From: M3007 sp041160955
Lineage (GTDB): Bacteria; Bacteroidota; Bacteroidia; Chitinophagales; Saprospiraceae
Assembly: GCA_041160955.1 (NCBI GenBank)
Contig: JBEAVK010000093.1
Location: forward strand, 4,770 to 68,769
DNA length: 64,000 nucleotides
Direction of reading: 5' to 3'
A program made the position numbers and the translations under genes. Below the pieces are notes generated by a model, which was given only the letters and a program-made list of their open reading frames with translations, was not told the DNA's origin and made no database searches. Below, one piece after another: positions 1 to 7,789 of this stretch. Each line of letters opens with the position of its first letter. Position 1 is the stretch's first letter.

Positions 1-2
1 TG

Positions 3-632
3 GTATTTGAAGCCAAAAAACTCTATGATAACCAAGTAGCAGACTGGATTTCTGGGTATTGTAAATCACAGGGCATGACTATTGAGCCTAAAGCAGCCGT
101 ATTAATGGCCGAATATTTGGGTACCGAATTATCCAAAGTGGCCAATGAAATTGGTAAATTAGCCCTTAATTTGTCCAAAGGAACTGCTATCAATGAGAAA
201 CATATTGAAACTTATGTCGGCATTAGCAAGGATTTCAATGTATATGAATTGCAAAAAGCCATTGCAGGACGCGATTTACAAAAATTGGCCATGATCCGCA
301 ATTACTTTGAAGCCAATATTCGTAAAAACCCGCTTATTGTTACGGTATCTAGTTTGTTTTCCTTTTTCTCAAAAGTATATATGCTACATTTTATCAAAAC
401 CAGTAGCGATGCAGAAAAGGTAAAAACACTCGAACTGCGCTCCGATTGGTTCTTGAAAGACTATAAATTGGCCGCAAGCAACTATAACCTCGCCCAAACA
501 CGCGCTATTTTAGGTTTATTACGCCAATACGACTTACGATCCAAAGGTGTAGAAACAGATTTAACTTCCACAGGCGAAGAGGAATTGATGAAAGAATTAT
601 TTTGGAAAATGTTAAACTCGCCACCCAACTAA
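3..632 (+). CDS. holA: DNA polymerase III subunit delta, C-terminal part
   Basis: The reading frame is open from the left edge of the window, so the start lies outside and only about 209 C-terminal residues are present. They match the helical middle and C-terminal collar domains of HolA, the clamp-loader subunit that opens the sliding clamp. Recognisable stretches are 'LGTELSKVANEIGKLAL' and the following 'FNVYELQKAIAGRD' region, which are typical of the family. HolA acts in the cytoplasm within the tau/gamma-delta-delta' complex. A methionine at position 75 is internal and not a real start. The next gene begins within 60 bases on the same strand but has an unrelated function. The family call is firm; the N-terminal ATPase-like domain cannot be checked. 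Confidence 0.9.
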   Translation, partial: VFEAKKLYDNQVADWISGYCKSQGMTIEPKAAVLMAEYLGTELSKVANEIGKLALNLSKGTAINEKHIETYVGISKDFNVYELQKAIAGRDLQKLAMIRNYFEANIRKNPLIVTVSSLFSFFSKVYMLHFIKTSSDAEKVKTLELRSDWFLKDYKLAASNYNLAQTRAILGLLRQYDLRSKGVETDLTSTGEEELMKELFWKMLNSPPN

Positions 633-689
633 AAGATTCCAATAAAACGTCTTACTATTGTGTCGAATTTTGACGATTCACCACATCTT

Positions 690-1253
690 ATGTCTATTTT
701 CGGAAAAAAGAACTACACGGAAGAAGAATTGGTCAGCGGTTGCGTTGACAATGATCGCCGTGCGCAAGAAGCGCTATACAAGCGTTTTTTCCCAGAAATG
801 ATGCGTATGTGCATGCGCCACACGCGTGATGAGAATAAGGCTATTGAAATTGTTAATACCGGTTTTTTAAGGGTTTTCAAAAAAATACACACCTTCGCCT
901 TCAAAGGTAGTTTAGAAGGATGGGTACGGAGGTTGGTATTCCATAGTATTGCTGATTACTTCCGCGAAAATTCAAAATATGCTTATTTTTTGGTTTTTGA
1001 AGAAAAAGACGAGCAAGTATCCGAAAAATGCCACGAATCTTTTTTTGAAGAGGATATTCTCACAGTCGTTCGAAATTTGCCCCCTGTTTCGCAAGAAGTA
1101 TTTCGACTGTATGCCATTGAAGGATATTCTCATGCTGAAATTGGCGCATTATTAAGTATTAGCGAAGGCACCTCAAAATGGCACTTGAGTACGGCTCGAC
1201 AACGATTGCGAGAAAAATTGGAAGCCTTGGGATATGGGCAAACCGCTGGTTAA
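690..1253 (+). CDS. ECF-type RNA polymerase sigma factor
   Basis: This 187-residue protein has the two-domain layout of extracytoplasmic-function sigma factors. A region-2-like segment covers about residues 15-85 ('EALYKRFFPEMMRMCMRH' and the aromatic-rich 'EGWVRRLVFHSIADYFR'). A region-4 helix-turn-helix covers about residues 115-180 ('LPPVSQEVFRLYAIEGYSHA' followed by 'ISEGTSKWHLSTARQRLRE'). I prefer the ATG at 690, which gives MSIFGKKNYTEEEL; an in-frame GTG at 660 would add ten residues of little similarity to the family. The next gene, 21 bases downstream on the same strand, encodes a protein with one transmembrane helix and a C-terminal barrel. That arrangement is common in Bacteroidota for sigma factors paired with an envelope regulator, so the two probably form an operon. 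The target regulon is unknown. Confidence 0.9.
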   Translation: MSIFGKKNYTEEELVSGCVDNDRRAQEALYKRFFPEMMRMCMRHTRDENKAIEIVNTGFLRVFKKIHTFAFKGSLEGWVRRLVFHSIADYFRENSKYAYFLVFEEKDEQVSEKCHESFFEEDILTVVRNLPPVSQEVFRLYAIEGYSHAEIGALLSISEGTSKWHLSTARQRLREKLEALGYGQTAG

Positions 1254-1274
1254 AATTATAAAGTATTTGTACGA

Positions 1275-2639
1275 ATGTTGGATCATAATAAATTATCAAA
1301 TAAGGGTTGGGCACAAATGAGTGCTCTATTGGATGAGCAAATGCCTCAGTCCAAAAAACGCCGTTATCCATTAGGCTGGTGGACTGTTGCCAGTCTAGGG
1401 CTACTTCTTGTAGGCATTTGGGGCTGGTGGCAGCGCGCCAACAACAACGAAACACAGGTATCTGGCGGGCAACAACCTGTAAACGAAACAATGTCTGTAT
1501 TGCCCATACCAACACAACCACAGGGCGCTAGTACTTACACCAATAATACCCACACTACTGACACCAAGATAGAGGCGAATAAAATCAACTTACTCCAGCA
1601 ACAAATAAAAAAACCTGTTGCTCAAGGAAAAAAAACGCCAATATTCCATCCAAATCAGTATTATAATAATGGACTTTTGATCGGTAAAGACCCCTCCATT
1701 AAAGAAACTGAATTAAATATTTTAAAATTGGTACTGCCAAAATTGGTTACTACACCAGAAGACATCGTACAACAAGACAATAATTCGGCGGCTAAAGATA
1801 ATATTACAGCAGTAGATCAAATAGAACAGAAGCACTTAACCATTCAGTATCAGCAAGATCTACCGACACTTGAAAAATTACCTACGCCGCTTGTAAAAAA
1901 GAAAAAATCAAACGCGCCTCATTTTTCTTTGGGTTTGATGGCTGGTGCGAATGCCCTACAAGTAAAACAAACGCCAGGTTTATTGGGTGGCTTTACAACA
2001 GATATTACCTTTCCGCGTAAAAGATTGGGCTTGCAAACAGGGTTGCTCTATCGTTATCAAGAATTTTCGGGAGAAAGTCGTCCGGTAATACCTGTTACTT
2101 ATGCTAATTATACAGATGCAACAGGAAAACAAGACCTAGAACCCGCAAATCTACCCAATTCTTGGTACTATCTCGCTGCGACCAATCGCGTATTGGTTCC
2201 AGTAATGAAATCGCATCAAATTGAAATACCTGCTATGTTTTTTTTAAGATTGGGTAGTCGCTATAGGTTTTATAGTGGAATTAATTTTTTGCGCCATGTA
2301 TGGATCGAAAGTGCCGATAAAGCACTATTTACCTATAACTTGAAAGTAATAACGGTACCAGATGATAAATCCCGCAATAATTTGAACAATGTGATCACGA
2401 GCCAATTGCCCAAATGGGAAAAAAACTGGCAAACTGGTATTAGTTTCCGTCCTGCCAAAAGAGTTGAAATAGGGTTGTTTTACCGCTCCGTTTGGAAAGG
2501 CACACCCGTACTTTCTGATTTTAATTCTTTATTTGACACTTGCAAAACCTGCGATTCCAAATATCCCAAAGCGCGAAAAAGCACGATGGAATCTATTCGA
2601 CCACAATCGCTTCAACTTAATGTGTCATTTAAGTTTTAA
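1275..2639 (+). CDS. Single-helix membrane protein with C-terminal outer-membrane-type barrel domain; possible anti-sigma partner
   Basis: A 454-residue protein with a cytoplasmic-looking N-terminus (about residues 1-32, charged), one hydrophobic helix at about 33-52 ('WWTVASLGLLLVGIWGWW'), a long low-complexity Asn/Thr/Gln-rich linker to about residue 210, and a C-terminal domain of alternating aromatic strands ('FSLGLMAGANALQ', 'LGLQTGLLYRYQEF') ending in Phe ('LNVSFKF'). The strands resemble outer-membrane beta-barrel families. It lies 21 bases behind an ECF sigma factor gene. The layout fits Bacteroidota proteins in which a short cytoplasmic segment contacts the sigma factor while the rest spans the envelope. 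That role is inferred from context; I see no classical anti-sigma zinc motif. Confidence 0.7.
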   Translation: MLDHNKLSNKGWAQMSALLDEQMPQSKKRRYPLGWWTVASLGLLLVGIWGWWQRANNNETQVSGGQQPVNETMSVLPIPTQPQGASTYTNNTHTTDTKIEANKINLLQQQIKKPVAQGKKTPIFHPNQYYNNGLLIGKDPSIKETELNILKLVLPKLVTTPEDIVQQDNNSAAKDNITAVDQIEQKHLTIQYQQDLPTLEKLPTPLVKKKKSNAPHFSLGLMAGANALQVKQTPGLLGGFTTDITFPRKRLGLQTGLLYRYQEFSGESRPVIPVTYANYTDATGKQDLEPANLPNSWYYLAATNRVLVPVMKSHQIEIPAMFFLRLGSRYRFYSGINFLRHVWIESADKALFTYNLKVITVPDDKSRNNLNNVITSQLPKWEKNWQTGISFRPAKRVEIGLFYRSVWKGTPVLSDFNSLFDTCKTCDSKYPKARKSTMESIRPQSLQLNVSFKF

Positions 2640-2668
2640 ACACAGTAATTGAACCCAAACAAGTAATT

Positions 2669-3658
2669 ATGTACCCACGTTTTACCTTTTATTCGCTATT
2701 GACAACACTGCTCATAGCGTTTTCTACTTTATTATCCGCCCAAACCGAGTTTTACCCCGAAGAAATGATTGTTTCTGCTTCGGCACTAAAACTCCGATCG
2801 GCTCCCAATACCACCAATTCAATGACGATAGAAACCTTACCGAGGGGTACAACTGTAAAGGTTCTTGGGGTGCACAATAATGGCGAAATGGTGGAAGTCA
2901 ACGAAGAATACGCGCCTTGGTATAAAGTAGAATCGAGTACCGGTAAAATAGGCTATGCTTTTGGCGCTTACCTGAAAGGCACCTACTTCCTTTGGTACGA
3001 AGACGAACCAATAGACGGTAACCTCCCCCCACTGAACTGGTATGGCTTATATCAAAGGGATTCCTTCTCCGATGAAGTGCGAAAAATAGAAGTAAGAGTC
3101 AAAAAAGAATACTCTGAAATGTATGGAGCAGAGATAGAAATACTTAAAACAAACCAAAAAGACACCTCAAAATTTATTATTGGTACTACAAAAACCTTAA
3201 AAACTGGCTACGCTGGTCCATTAGGCATCATGGATTCGCCAGGGTGGTTTTTTGAAGGAGGTCTCAATCCAGGTGCTATGCTACCTATTTCTACAGGACA
3301 AATGCCCGGTGATACTACTTATGGCGAGACCTATTTTTTGGCGGCCACGGGTTGCGCTAGTTTGAAAGATAATTTCGTGCAAATAACAGGATATAAGGTG
3401 CAACTGATGGAAATGTACTCCGATAATGGTACCGGAAAAAGCCAAGACCTTACATCTTGGTTCCAATATATGCCCGATATGAATCCATCGGTACAATTAC
3501 TTTGGTACGGCGATTTGGACCAAGACAAACTACCTGATGCACTGATCCACGATTGCCCGATTGAAATGGCATGCCGAACTTCACTTTTCTTGAGTTCGCA
3601 AGCCAAAAAAGGTGAAATTGTGCGGAAGGTTTGCGAACATTTTTGGTATGGGGATTAG
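2669..3658 (+). CDS. Secreted SH3-like (bacterial SH3b) domain protein
   Basis: A 329-residue protein with an N-terminal signal peptide ending around 'LSAQ' (residues 1-25). A bacterial SH3-like domain follows at about residues 32-105, shown by 'ASALKLRSAPNTTNSMTIET' and 'GTTVKVLG', then 'WYKVES..GKIGYAFGAYLKG'. SH3b domains often bind peptidoglycan or peptide ligands. The remaining 220 residues match nothing I recognise. They contain a 'YGDLDQDKLPDALIHDC' segment resembling an FG-GAP or EF-hand-like acidic loop near the C-terminus, which could bind calcium. The product is probably periplasmic or outer-membrane associated. It follows the barrel-protein gene by 30 bases and may be cotranscribed with the sigma factor. 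Confidence 0.65.
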   Translation: MYPRFTFYSLLTTLLIAFSTLLSAQTEFYPEEMIVSASALKLRSAPNTTNSMTIETLPRGTTVKVLGVHNNGEMVEVNEEYAPWYKVESSTGKIGYAFGAYLKGTYFLWYEDEPIDGNLPPLNWYGLYQRDSFSDEVRKIEVRVKKEYSEMYGAEIEILKTNQKDTSKFIIGTTKTLKTGYAGPLGIMDSPGWFFEGGLNPGAMLPISTGQMPGDTTYGETYFLAATGCASLKDNFVQITGYKVQLMEMYSDNGTGKSQDLTSWFQYMPDMNPSVQLLWYGDLDQDKLPDALIHDCPIEMACRTSLFLSSQAKKGEIVRKVCEHFWYGD

Positions 3659-3737
3659 TACCACTAGAATCAAAAAAATTAACACTTTTAATTTTATTTT
3701 TTTCGATTTAGGTATGGTGCTTTTTAATTTTGATTTA

Positions 3738-3745
3738 TACCTTTG
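3738..3745 (+). promoter_or_regulatory. Bacteroidota -7 promoter core TACCTTTG
   Basis: TACCTTTG matches the TAnnTTTG core used by the Bacteroidota housekeeping sigma factor. It lies 30 bases upstream of the ATG at 3776. No clear TTG -33 element is present at the expected spacing, so this is a motif call only. Confidence 0.45.
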
Positions 3746-3775
3746 AGCTTATCTTTAACAATAAAAATTTCACAC

Positions 3776-4318
3776 ATGAAACACATTATTTTGACACTTT
3801 TTTTACTGATTACATTTTCAGTACTTCCATCTTCAAACATTTTTGCAACAGCTGCAGCTCCAAGCACTCAAAACACTAGCCTCACTTCAAGTACCATTTC
3901 AGAGCAATTTGAGGGTAAAAAAGGAGGTTTTATTCAAAAAATGATGGCAAAGCGATTTGCTAAAAAAATGGCCAAAGCATTTGAGGGAGCCGGATCCGAT
4001 GATGGAAAAATGGTAGCAATCTTGGCTTATCTTACCATTATTGGGTTTATTATTGCACTAGTACTCCACATGGGTGATAAAAAATCTTCTTTGGGGGGAT
4101 ACCACTTAGCCCAAGTGTTAGGTTTAATATGTATGGGAGTTATTGTGGTTATTCTTTCAATAATTCCAATACTTGGTTGGCTTATAGGTATAGTTGTAGG
4201 CATTCTAATGCTCATTAATTGGATTGTAGGTCTTATTAATGCTATTGGTGAACAAGAGAAGCCAATGCCAATTTTTGGTAAACTATTTGACAGAACCTTT
4301 AGATCTCTTTTTGAATAA
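3776..4318 (+). CDS. Small integral membrane protein, DUF4870/Tic20-like
   Basis: A 180-residue protein with a signal peptide (residues 1-27, 'HIILTLFLLITFSVLP'), a basic amphipathic segment ('GGFIQKMMAKRFAKKMAKA'), then a compact membrane domain with about three helices ('MVAILAYLTIIGFIIALVL', 'LAQVLGLICMGVIVVILSII', 'WLIGIVVGILMLINWIVGL'). The order and the polar turn 'LGGYHLAQVLG' between helices one and two resemble DUF4870/Tic20-type small membrane proteins, whose role is poorly defined. I use the ATG at 3776 because it places the signal peptide at the N-terminus; the frame is open from 3743. A strong terminator follows at 4363. Confidence 0.6.
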   Translation: MKHIILTLFLLITFSVLPSSNIFATAAAPSTQNTSLTSSTISEQFEGKKGGFIQKMMAKRFAKKMAKAFEGAGSDDGKMVAILAYLTIIGFIIALVLHMGDKKSSLGGYHLAQVLGLICMGVIVVILSIIPILGWLIGIVVGILMLINWIVGLINAIGEQEKPMPIFGKLFDRTFRSLFE

Positions 4319-4362
4319 TTTAAGGATAATATAAACGTGCTTAACTGACCGTCTTATTTAAC

Positions 4363-4398
4363 AAACCTTTCCCTCTAAATCGAGGGAAAGGTTTTTTT
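4363..4398 (+). terminator. Rho-independent terminator
   Basis: A perfect 13-bp stem (4363-4375 paired with 4382-4394) with a 6-base loop runs into a T tract. It sits 45 bases after the stop of the small membrane protein gene. The minus-strand TPR gene ends at 4434, so the hairpin may serve both converging transcripts. Confidence 0.85.
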
Positions 4399-4433
4399 AT
4401 CCCTAATACAACCTAATATTTATTTACACACAC

Positions 4434-5276
4434 TCAATACAGGCTACTTTTTATCCTTTCCTGCAATTTAAAATTATACTTCCTATTCCGCCGTTCCGCC
4501 GCTTCCCCGGCCTCCCTTATCCCCCCACGGTAGTACCGAACAAACCAGTTGATCGTCCATAAACTGCCCGACCAACCGTATTCAATGGCTGAAACAATAC
4601 CAATCGTAGCAATAGTGCCTGTTAATACAAAAGAGTTCAACCCTGCGCGTATATCGCCCGCATATACCTGACCGGAACCGGGCAATACCATACTCATGAC
4701 ACGTGCCACTTTGATATTTTTATGTTTTCTAAGTTCAAAAATATGGTGTATCGCTGCTTTACGAACACTATCATTTGGTGCTACAAGCAAGGTGAAATAT
4801 TGCTCTGCTTCCACCCATGATTCCAAACCCAAGCAAGCATTACCCAAATAGTAATTACGCCTGCGCTCCCAAGTATCGTTTGGAAATTGATTAGGCAAAG
4901 CCAATAATTCAATATATGCTGTTTTAAAATCGGAGTGAAGCATCAAAACCGCAGATTTTTCTAACTGTAACGCCCATCGCAGGCTGTCTTGGATGGCTGC
5001 ATTGATCGCATAATCGTAATACTCGAGTGCTGTTTCGTGCCGTTTGTCCAATTCGTACGCCATGGCCATTTTGTGCGCAATAGAAGATCGTTCGGTAGAG
5101 GGCGCAAAAAAACGTGCTCTTTGGTAATAATATAAGGCTTCTTTGTACTGTCCATGCTCAAAAAGCGAATCCCCAAGCACTTTGGTTGCTTGTACTGTTT
5201 GTGCTGTCACATTCAATTGAGCCGAAAACAGACTAATCGTTAAGCAAATAATCCAGCATAAGTTGCTCTTTTTCAT
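4434..5276 (-). CDS. TPR protein with C-terminal DUF5683-like membrane segment
   Basis: A 280-residue secreted or envelope protein. A signal peptide ends near 'NVTAQ' (residue 26). TPR-like helices cover about residues 30-170 ('LFEHGQYKEALYYYQRAR', 'YELDKRHETALEYYDYAI'). The C-terminal part begins with 'MVLPGSGQVYAGDIRAGLNS' and continues into a hydrophobic helix. The LPGxGQxYxG signature is characteristic of DUF5683-like domains. It is the last gene of a four-gene minus-strand operon and overlaps the preceding paralogous gene by 44 bases, which points to translational coupling. The pair probably act together in the envelope; the molecular role is unknown. Confidence 0.7.
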   Translation of the reverse strand: MKKSNLCWIICLTISLFSAQLNVTAQTVQATKVLGDSLFEHGQYKEALYYYQRARFFAPSTERSSIAHKMAMAYELDKRHETALEYYDYAINAAIQDSLRWALQLEKSAVLMLHSDFKTAYIELLALPNQFPNDTWERRRNYYLGNACLGLESWVEAEQYFTLLVAPNDSVRKAAIHHIFELRKHKNIKVARVMSMVLPGSGQVYAGDIRAGLNSFVLTGTIATIGIVSAIEYGWSGSLWTINWFVRYYRGGIREAGEAAERRNRKYNFKLQERIKSSLY

Positions 5277-6060
5277 GTATTCCTTTGTGATTATAAAGTT
5301 GTGCAGCGCGATAACTGCCCCATACGTTACCCGCGTAAAAACCTACTGCAGCGGCACCAAATACCCAGCCAAATACACTTTCTGTGCCTTTTCTCTTGAA
5401 CAAACGATAACTCCGCCAGCCGAGCGTACCTACCATAATGGCTGCAAAAACACCATCTTTCCACCTGCCCGAATATACTTTACCCAAGCCCGGGACGGCC
5501 ATTGAAAGCCCTGCTGAAAGCCAAGGACTCTTTCGCCGCAGCATCAAAGAGGACTCAATAAGGGTATTATATTTACTATCTTTAAAATAAGGTGAGGACT
5601 GTACCAGTTCGTAACTTTTTTTTCTTTCTTTGTTCATAAAATGAAAACCCAGCGTAAATCGGTCTTTTTCAAGTGGAGACAGCGTATTTTCTTGCATAAG
5701 CAACACTTTTAGCCCCACCAGATCCGATGCTGCTATATACGATTTACAGGTTTCTTTAAGTACAAACAAAGGGGCTGGCTGCGCGTATAATTGCCTGTAC
5801 CGCGCTGTTGCTTGCATAGGTTTGCCCGATAAACGATAAGACAATAACAAATTATATTTAATAGAATCGGAGTTTGGTCGCATAAATGTCATACGCTCAT
5901 ATTCTATGGCCGCCAAATCGTACTGCTGGCTAATCATTAGATATTGAGCGAATGAAGTACTGTGCGCTAGGTCAAAAATATTGGTTTGCGCCTGTGGTTG
6001 AGCGGTGATACACCAAGGTATCAACAAACAGAAAACAAACCCCAAAAGAGTATTTTTCAT
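5233..6060 (-). CDS. TPR protein with C-terminal DUF5683-like membrane segment (paralogue)
   Basis: A 275-residue protein with the same layout as its downstream neighbour: signal peptide ending near 'CITAQ', TPR-like helices ('QQYDLAAIEYERMTFMRP' and 'LLLSYRLSGKPMQATARYR'), then a C-terminal segment starting 'SMAVPGLGKVYSGRWKDG' and a hydrophobic stretch. Gln of the LPGxGQ signature is replaced by Lys. The start overlaps the yidD-like stop by four bases (ATGA type) and the 3' end overlaps the next gene by 44 bases. Sequence divergence between the two copies is large, so this is an old duplication. Confidence 0.7.
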   Translation of the reverse strand: MKNTLLGFVFCLLIPWCITAQPQAQTNIFDLAHSTSFAQYLMISQQYDLAAIEYERMTFMRPNSDSIKYNLLLSYRLSGKPMQATARYRQLYAQPAPLFVLKETCKSYIAASDLVGLKVLLMQENTLSPLEKDRFTLGFHFMNKERKKSYELVQSSPYFKDSKYNTLIESSLMLRRKSPWLSAGLSMAVPGLGKVYSGRWKDGVFAAIMVGTLGWRSYRLFKRKGTESVFGWVFGAAAVGFYAGNVWGSYRAAQLYNHKGIHEKEQLMLDYLLND

Positions 6061-6470
6061 TTAATATGCAGCAATGGATCGGATAGTTTTCCGGTTTTGG
6101 TATTTATCTCGTAATAAGTACGTGCACCGGGATGGCAACGCGTAAGTCGGTCAAAGCCATTTAACACACCTTTGAACACGCCCATTTCTCGTACCGAAAT
6201 CATCGCAAATTCCGAGCAAGATGGATGAAAATTACAGGCATTCAGGTCTTGCGATGAGATGAGTTTTTTGTACATCAAAAATGCTTTTGATAGCAGCAAT
6301 ACATATTCATTTTCATGCGCATTTTGTGCAAAGGAATATGTTTTTTTAGTGTTTTCAGGTTGAAAAACACTGGATAATAGTTGCAAATCGCCCGCTGTTT
6401 GTGCTTTACTTTGGTAAGGCATCTTGAAGAGGCACAGCAAAATCGTAAAAATTATTATTTGAAGTTTCAT
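6057..6470 (-). CDS. YidD-like protein with an N-terminal signal peptide
   Basis: The C-terminal 75 residues carry the YidD family pattern ('CNFHPSCSEFAMISV', then 'GVFKGVLNGFDRLTRCHPGA'). YidD is a small inner-face protein that aids YidC-dependent membrane insertion, normally about 70-85 residues. This product has 137 residues because a hydrophobic signal-like segment (MKLQIIIFTILLCLF) and about 45 further residues precede the domain. The frame extends to 6512, but the ATG at 6470 places the signal peptide at the N-terminus. It overlaps the LolA-like gene by 65 bases and is followed by two TPR/DUF5683-like genes. The signal peptide suggests the domain faces the periplasm, unlike classical YidD. 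Confidence 0.8.
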   Translation of the reverse strand: MKLQIIIFTILLCLFKMPYQSKAQTAGDLQLLSSVFQPENTKKTYSFAQNAHENEYVLLLSKAFLMYKKLISSQDLNACNFHPSCSEFAMISVREMGVFKGVLNGFDRLTRCHPGARTYYEINTKTGKLSDPLLHIK

Positions 6471-7107
6471 TGAATTGGATATTGCGGAGGGATGTGATTT
6501 TGATGGTTTCAACTTGCTCTTTTTTGTAGGATATAGATACCACTTCTGTTGGAATCCATTGATCTTGAATCAGTTGTATTTTTTTGTACTGTTCTTTACT
6601 CACAATGGAGCCTTGGGCATCAAAAAAAACAGCAGCATTTATTTTTCGATTAGAATGGGATAGCAGCACTTTCCCGAGGTGTTTTTTTAAATTATTATTG
6701 GGTAACCACTCCGTTACGACCATGGTGTCTATTTTTTCTACACTACCAATTTTAAAACCCATGGTTTTTAAACCCAGATCGTCAAAATTATCGGTAAGTA
6801 TGGTTTGGTAAATAGAAAAGGCTGGGCTATAAGGCGCTGTTGACAATTTAACAAACTGAGTATCTGCATTAAATTCATAAAACATGGAGTCTTTTACCAA
6901 CCAAAACGCAGGTTCAGGGTAATCAACTTTATAACATATCTTCTGGATTTTTTTATCAAAATAGAGTGTTCCTGTCACCAATTGCCCCTTACCCGTTTGG
7001 TCTTTTTGTTTGATAGAAAAATCGGCTGAAAGACGTATGGCATCTTGTGCGTATAACGTACAACCAAAAAAGGACAAGAATAATAGTATGATAATACGAA
7101 CCATCAT
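6406..7107 (-). CDS. LolA-like outer-membrane lipoprotein carrier family protein
   Basis: A 233-residue protein with a signal peptide (residues 1-20, ending 'LYAQ'). The mature part fits the LolA/LolB-like half-barrel fold: an N-terminal 'LSADFSIKQKDQTGKGQLVT' strand pair, 'GTLYFDKKIQKICYKVDYPE', a 'SMFYEFNADTQFVKLSTAP' segment and a C-terminal strand set. LolA ferries lipoproteins across the periplasm. The similarity is at the level of fold pattern, so a more specific role is not claimed. It is the first gene of the operon with the YidD-like and the two TPR genes. Confidence 0.6.
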   Translation of the reverse strand: MMVRIIILLFLSFFGCTLYAQDAIRLSADFSIKQKDQTGKGQLVTGTLYFDKKIQKICYKVDYPEPAFWLVKDSMFYEFNADTQFVKLSTAPYSPAFSIYQTILTDNFDDLGLKTMGFKIGSVEKIDTMVVTEWLPNNNLKKHLGKVLLSHSNRKINAAVFFDAQGSIVSKEQYKKIQLIQDQWIPTEVVSISYKKEQVETIKITSLRNIQFNETSNNNFYDFAVPLQDALPK

Positions 7108-7111
7108 TTTG

Positions 7112-7168
7112 GGAAAGACATTGTTGAAATAAGTACATGTAGGAAAGACATTGTTGAAACAAATACAA
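7112..7168. repeat. Short direct repeat pair upstream of the LolA-like gene
   Basis: Two near-identical copies of about 27 bases, each starting 'GGAAAGACATTGTTGAAA', occupy 7112-7138 and 7142-7168. They sit just upstream of the minus-strand gene starting at 7107. The second copy abuts the hairpin at 7166. They may be a binding site or a simple slippage duplication. Confidence 0.6.
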
Positions 7169-7200
7169 AGGAACGATTCCTAATCAGAACCGTTCCTTTG
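7166..7200 (-). terminator. Rho-independent terminator for the small membrane protein gene
   Basis: Perfect 10-bp arms 7166-7175 and 7191-7200 with a 15-base loop. Read on the minus strand the stem is followed by a T-rich run. It lies 49 bases beyond the stop of the gene at 7249-7638. Confidence 0.7.
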
Positions 7201-7248
7201 TGCTTTACGCTGTTAATCAATAATAAATTAATAATAAAATGTTTGGTT

Positions 7249-7638
7249 TTATTCAATAGAACTCAAAGAACCCAGTACACAACATAATACAACAAGTAAC
7301 ACCAATACACCACCCACAATGATCAGAACAAGTGCCCAAGTTGGCAAACCGCCACCTTTTTTGAAGGCTTCGTCCACTCCAAGGCCATTTACGCCTGCAG
7401 CATTGGATACAAGGCTATTGTTTTCTGCTGTAAGTTTGGAGTACGTAGTACCTTCATTGTTCAGTACATGGCTTTCCAAGGCATTGAGTTCGGCCATTTC
7501 TGCGTTGATTTTTGCGTCGTCAACCGAGAAATAGGTGCTGTTTTTGCTTGTAGTGGGGTTGCCGGTTGTAGGCACCGCTGCTTGAGCAAGAAACGCGAAG
7601 CAGACAAAAAGGGCAACAAAGAATAATAATTTTTTCAT
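7249..7638 (-). CDS. Small secreted or membrane-anchored protein of unknown function
   Basis: A 129-residue protein with a clear signal peptide (residues 1-21, ending 'AQAA'), a polar Thr/Asn-rich middle with a predicted helix ('DDAKINAEMAELNALESHVL'), a Gly-rich turn ('KKGGGLPTW') and a C-terminal transmembrane helix ('ALVLIIVGGVLVLLVVLCCV'). The layout suggests an inner-membrane protein with a small periplasmic domain. I do not recognise a family. It stands alone between two terminator-like hairpins. Confidence 0.7.
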   Translation of the reverse strand: MKKLLFFVALFVCFAFLAQAAVPTTGNPTTSKNSTYFSVDDAKINAEMAELNALESHVLNNEGTTYSKLTAENNSLVSNAAGVNGLGVDEAFKKGGGLPTWALVLIIVGGVLVLLVVLCCVLGSLSSIE

Positions 7639-7707
7639 AAATAATGATGAGTTTTGTAATAGACATTAAGTCTGATGAGTAAATAATGAATTTTAAGTGA
7701 CTGTATA

Positions 7708-7738
7708 AGGAATGATAAAACAATAACTTATCATTCCT
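7708..7738 (-). terminator. Hairpin, probable terminator of the EnvC-like gene
   Basis: Perfect 11-bp arms at 7708-7718 and 7728-7738 with a 9-base loop, 52 bases past the stop of the minus-strand gene at 7790. The tail on that strand is only weakly T-rich. Confidence 0.5.
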
Positions 7739-7789
7739 AACAGTGCTTAATAGGTGCAAATATATATAAAAACCTAAAAAGCAAAATTT

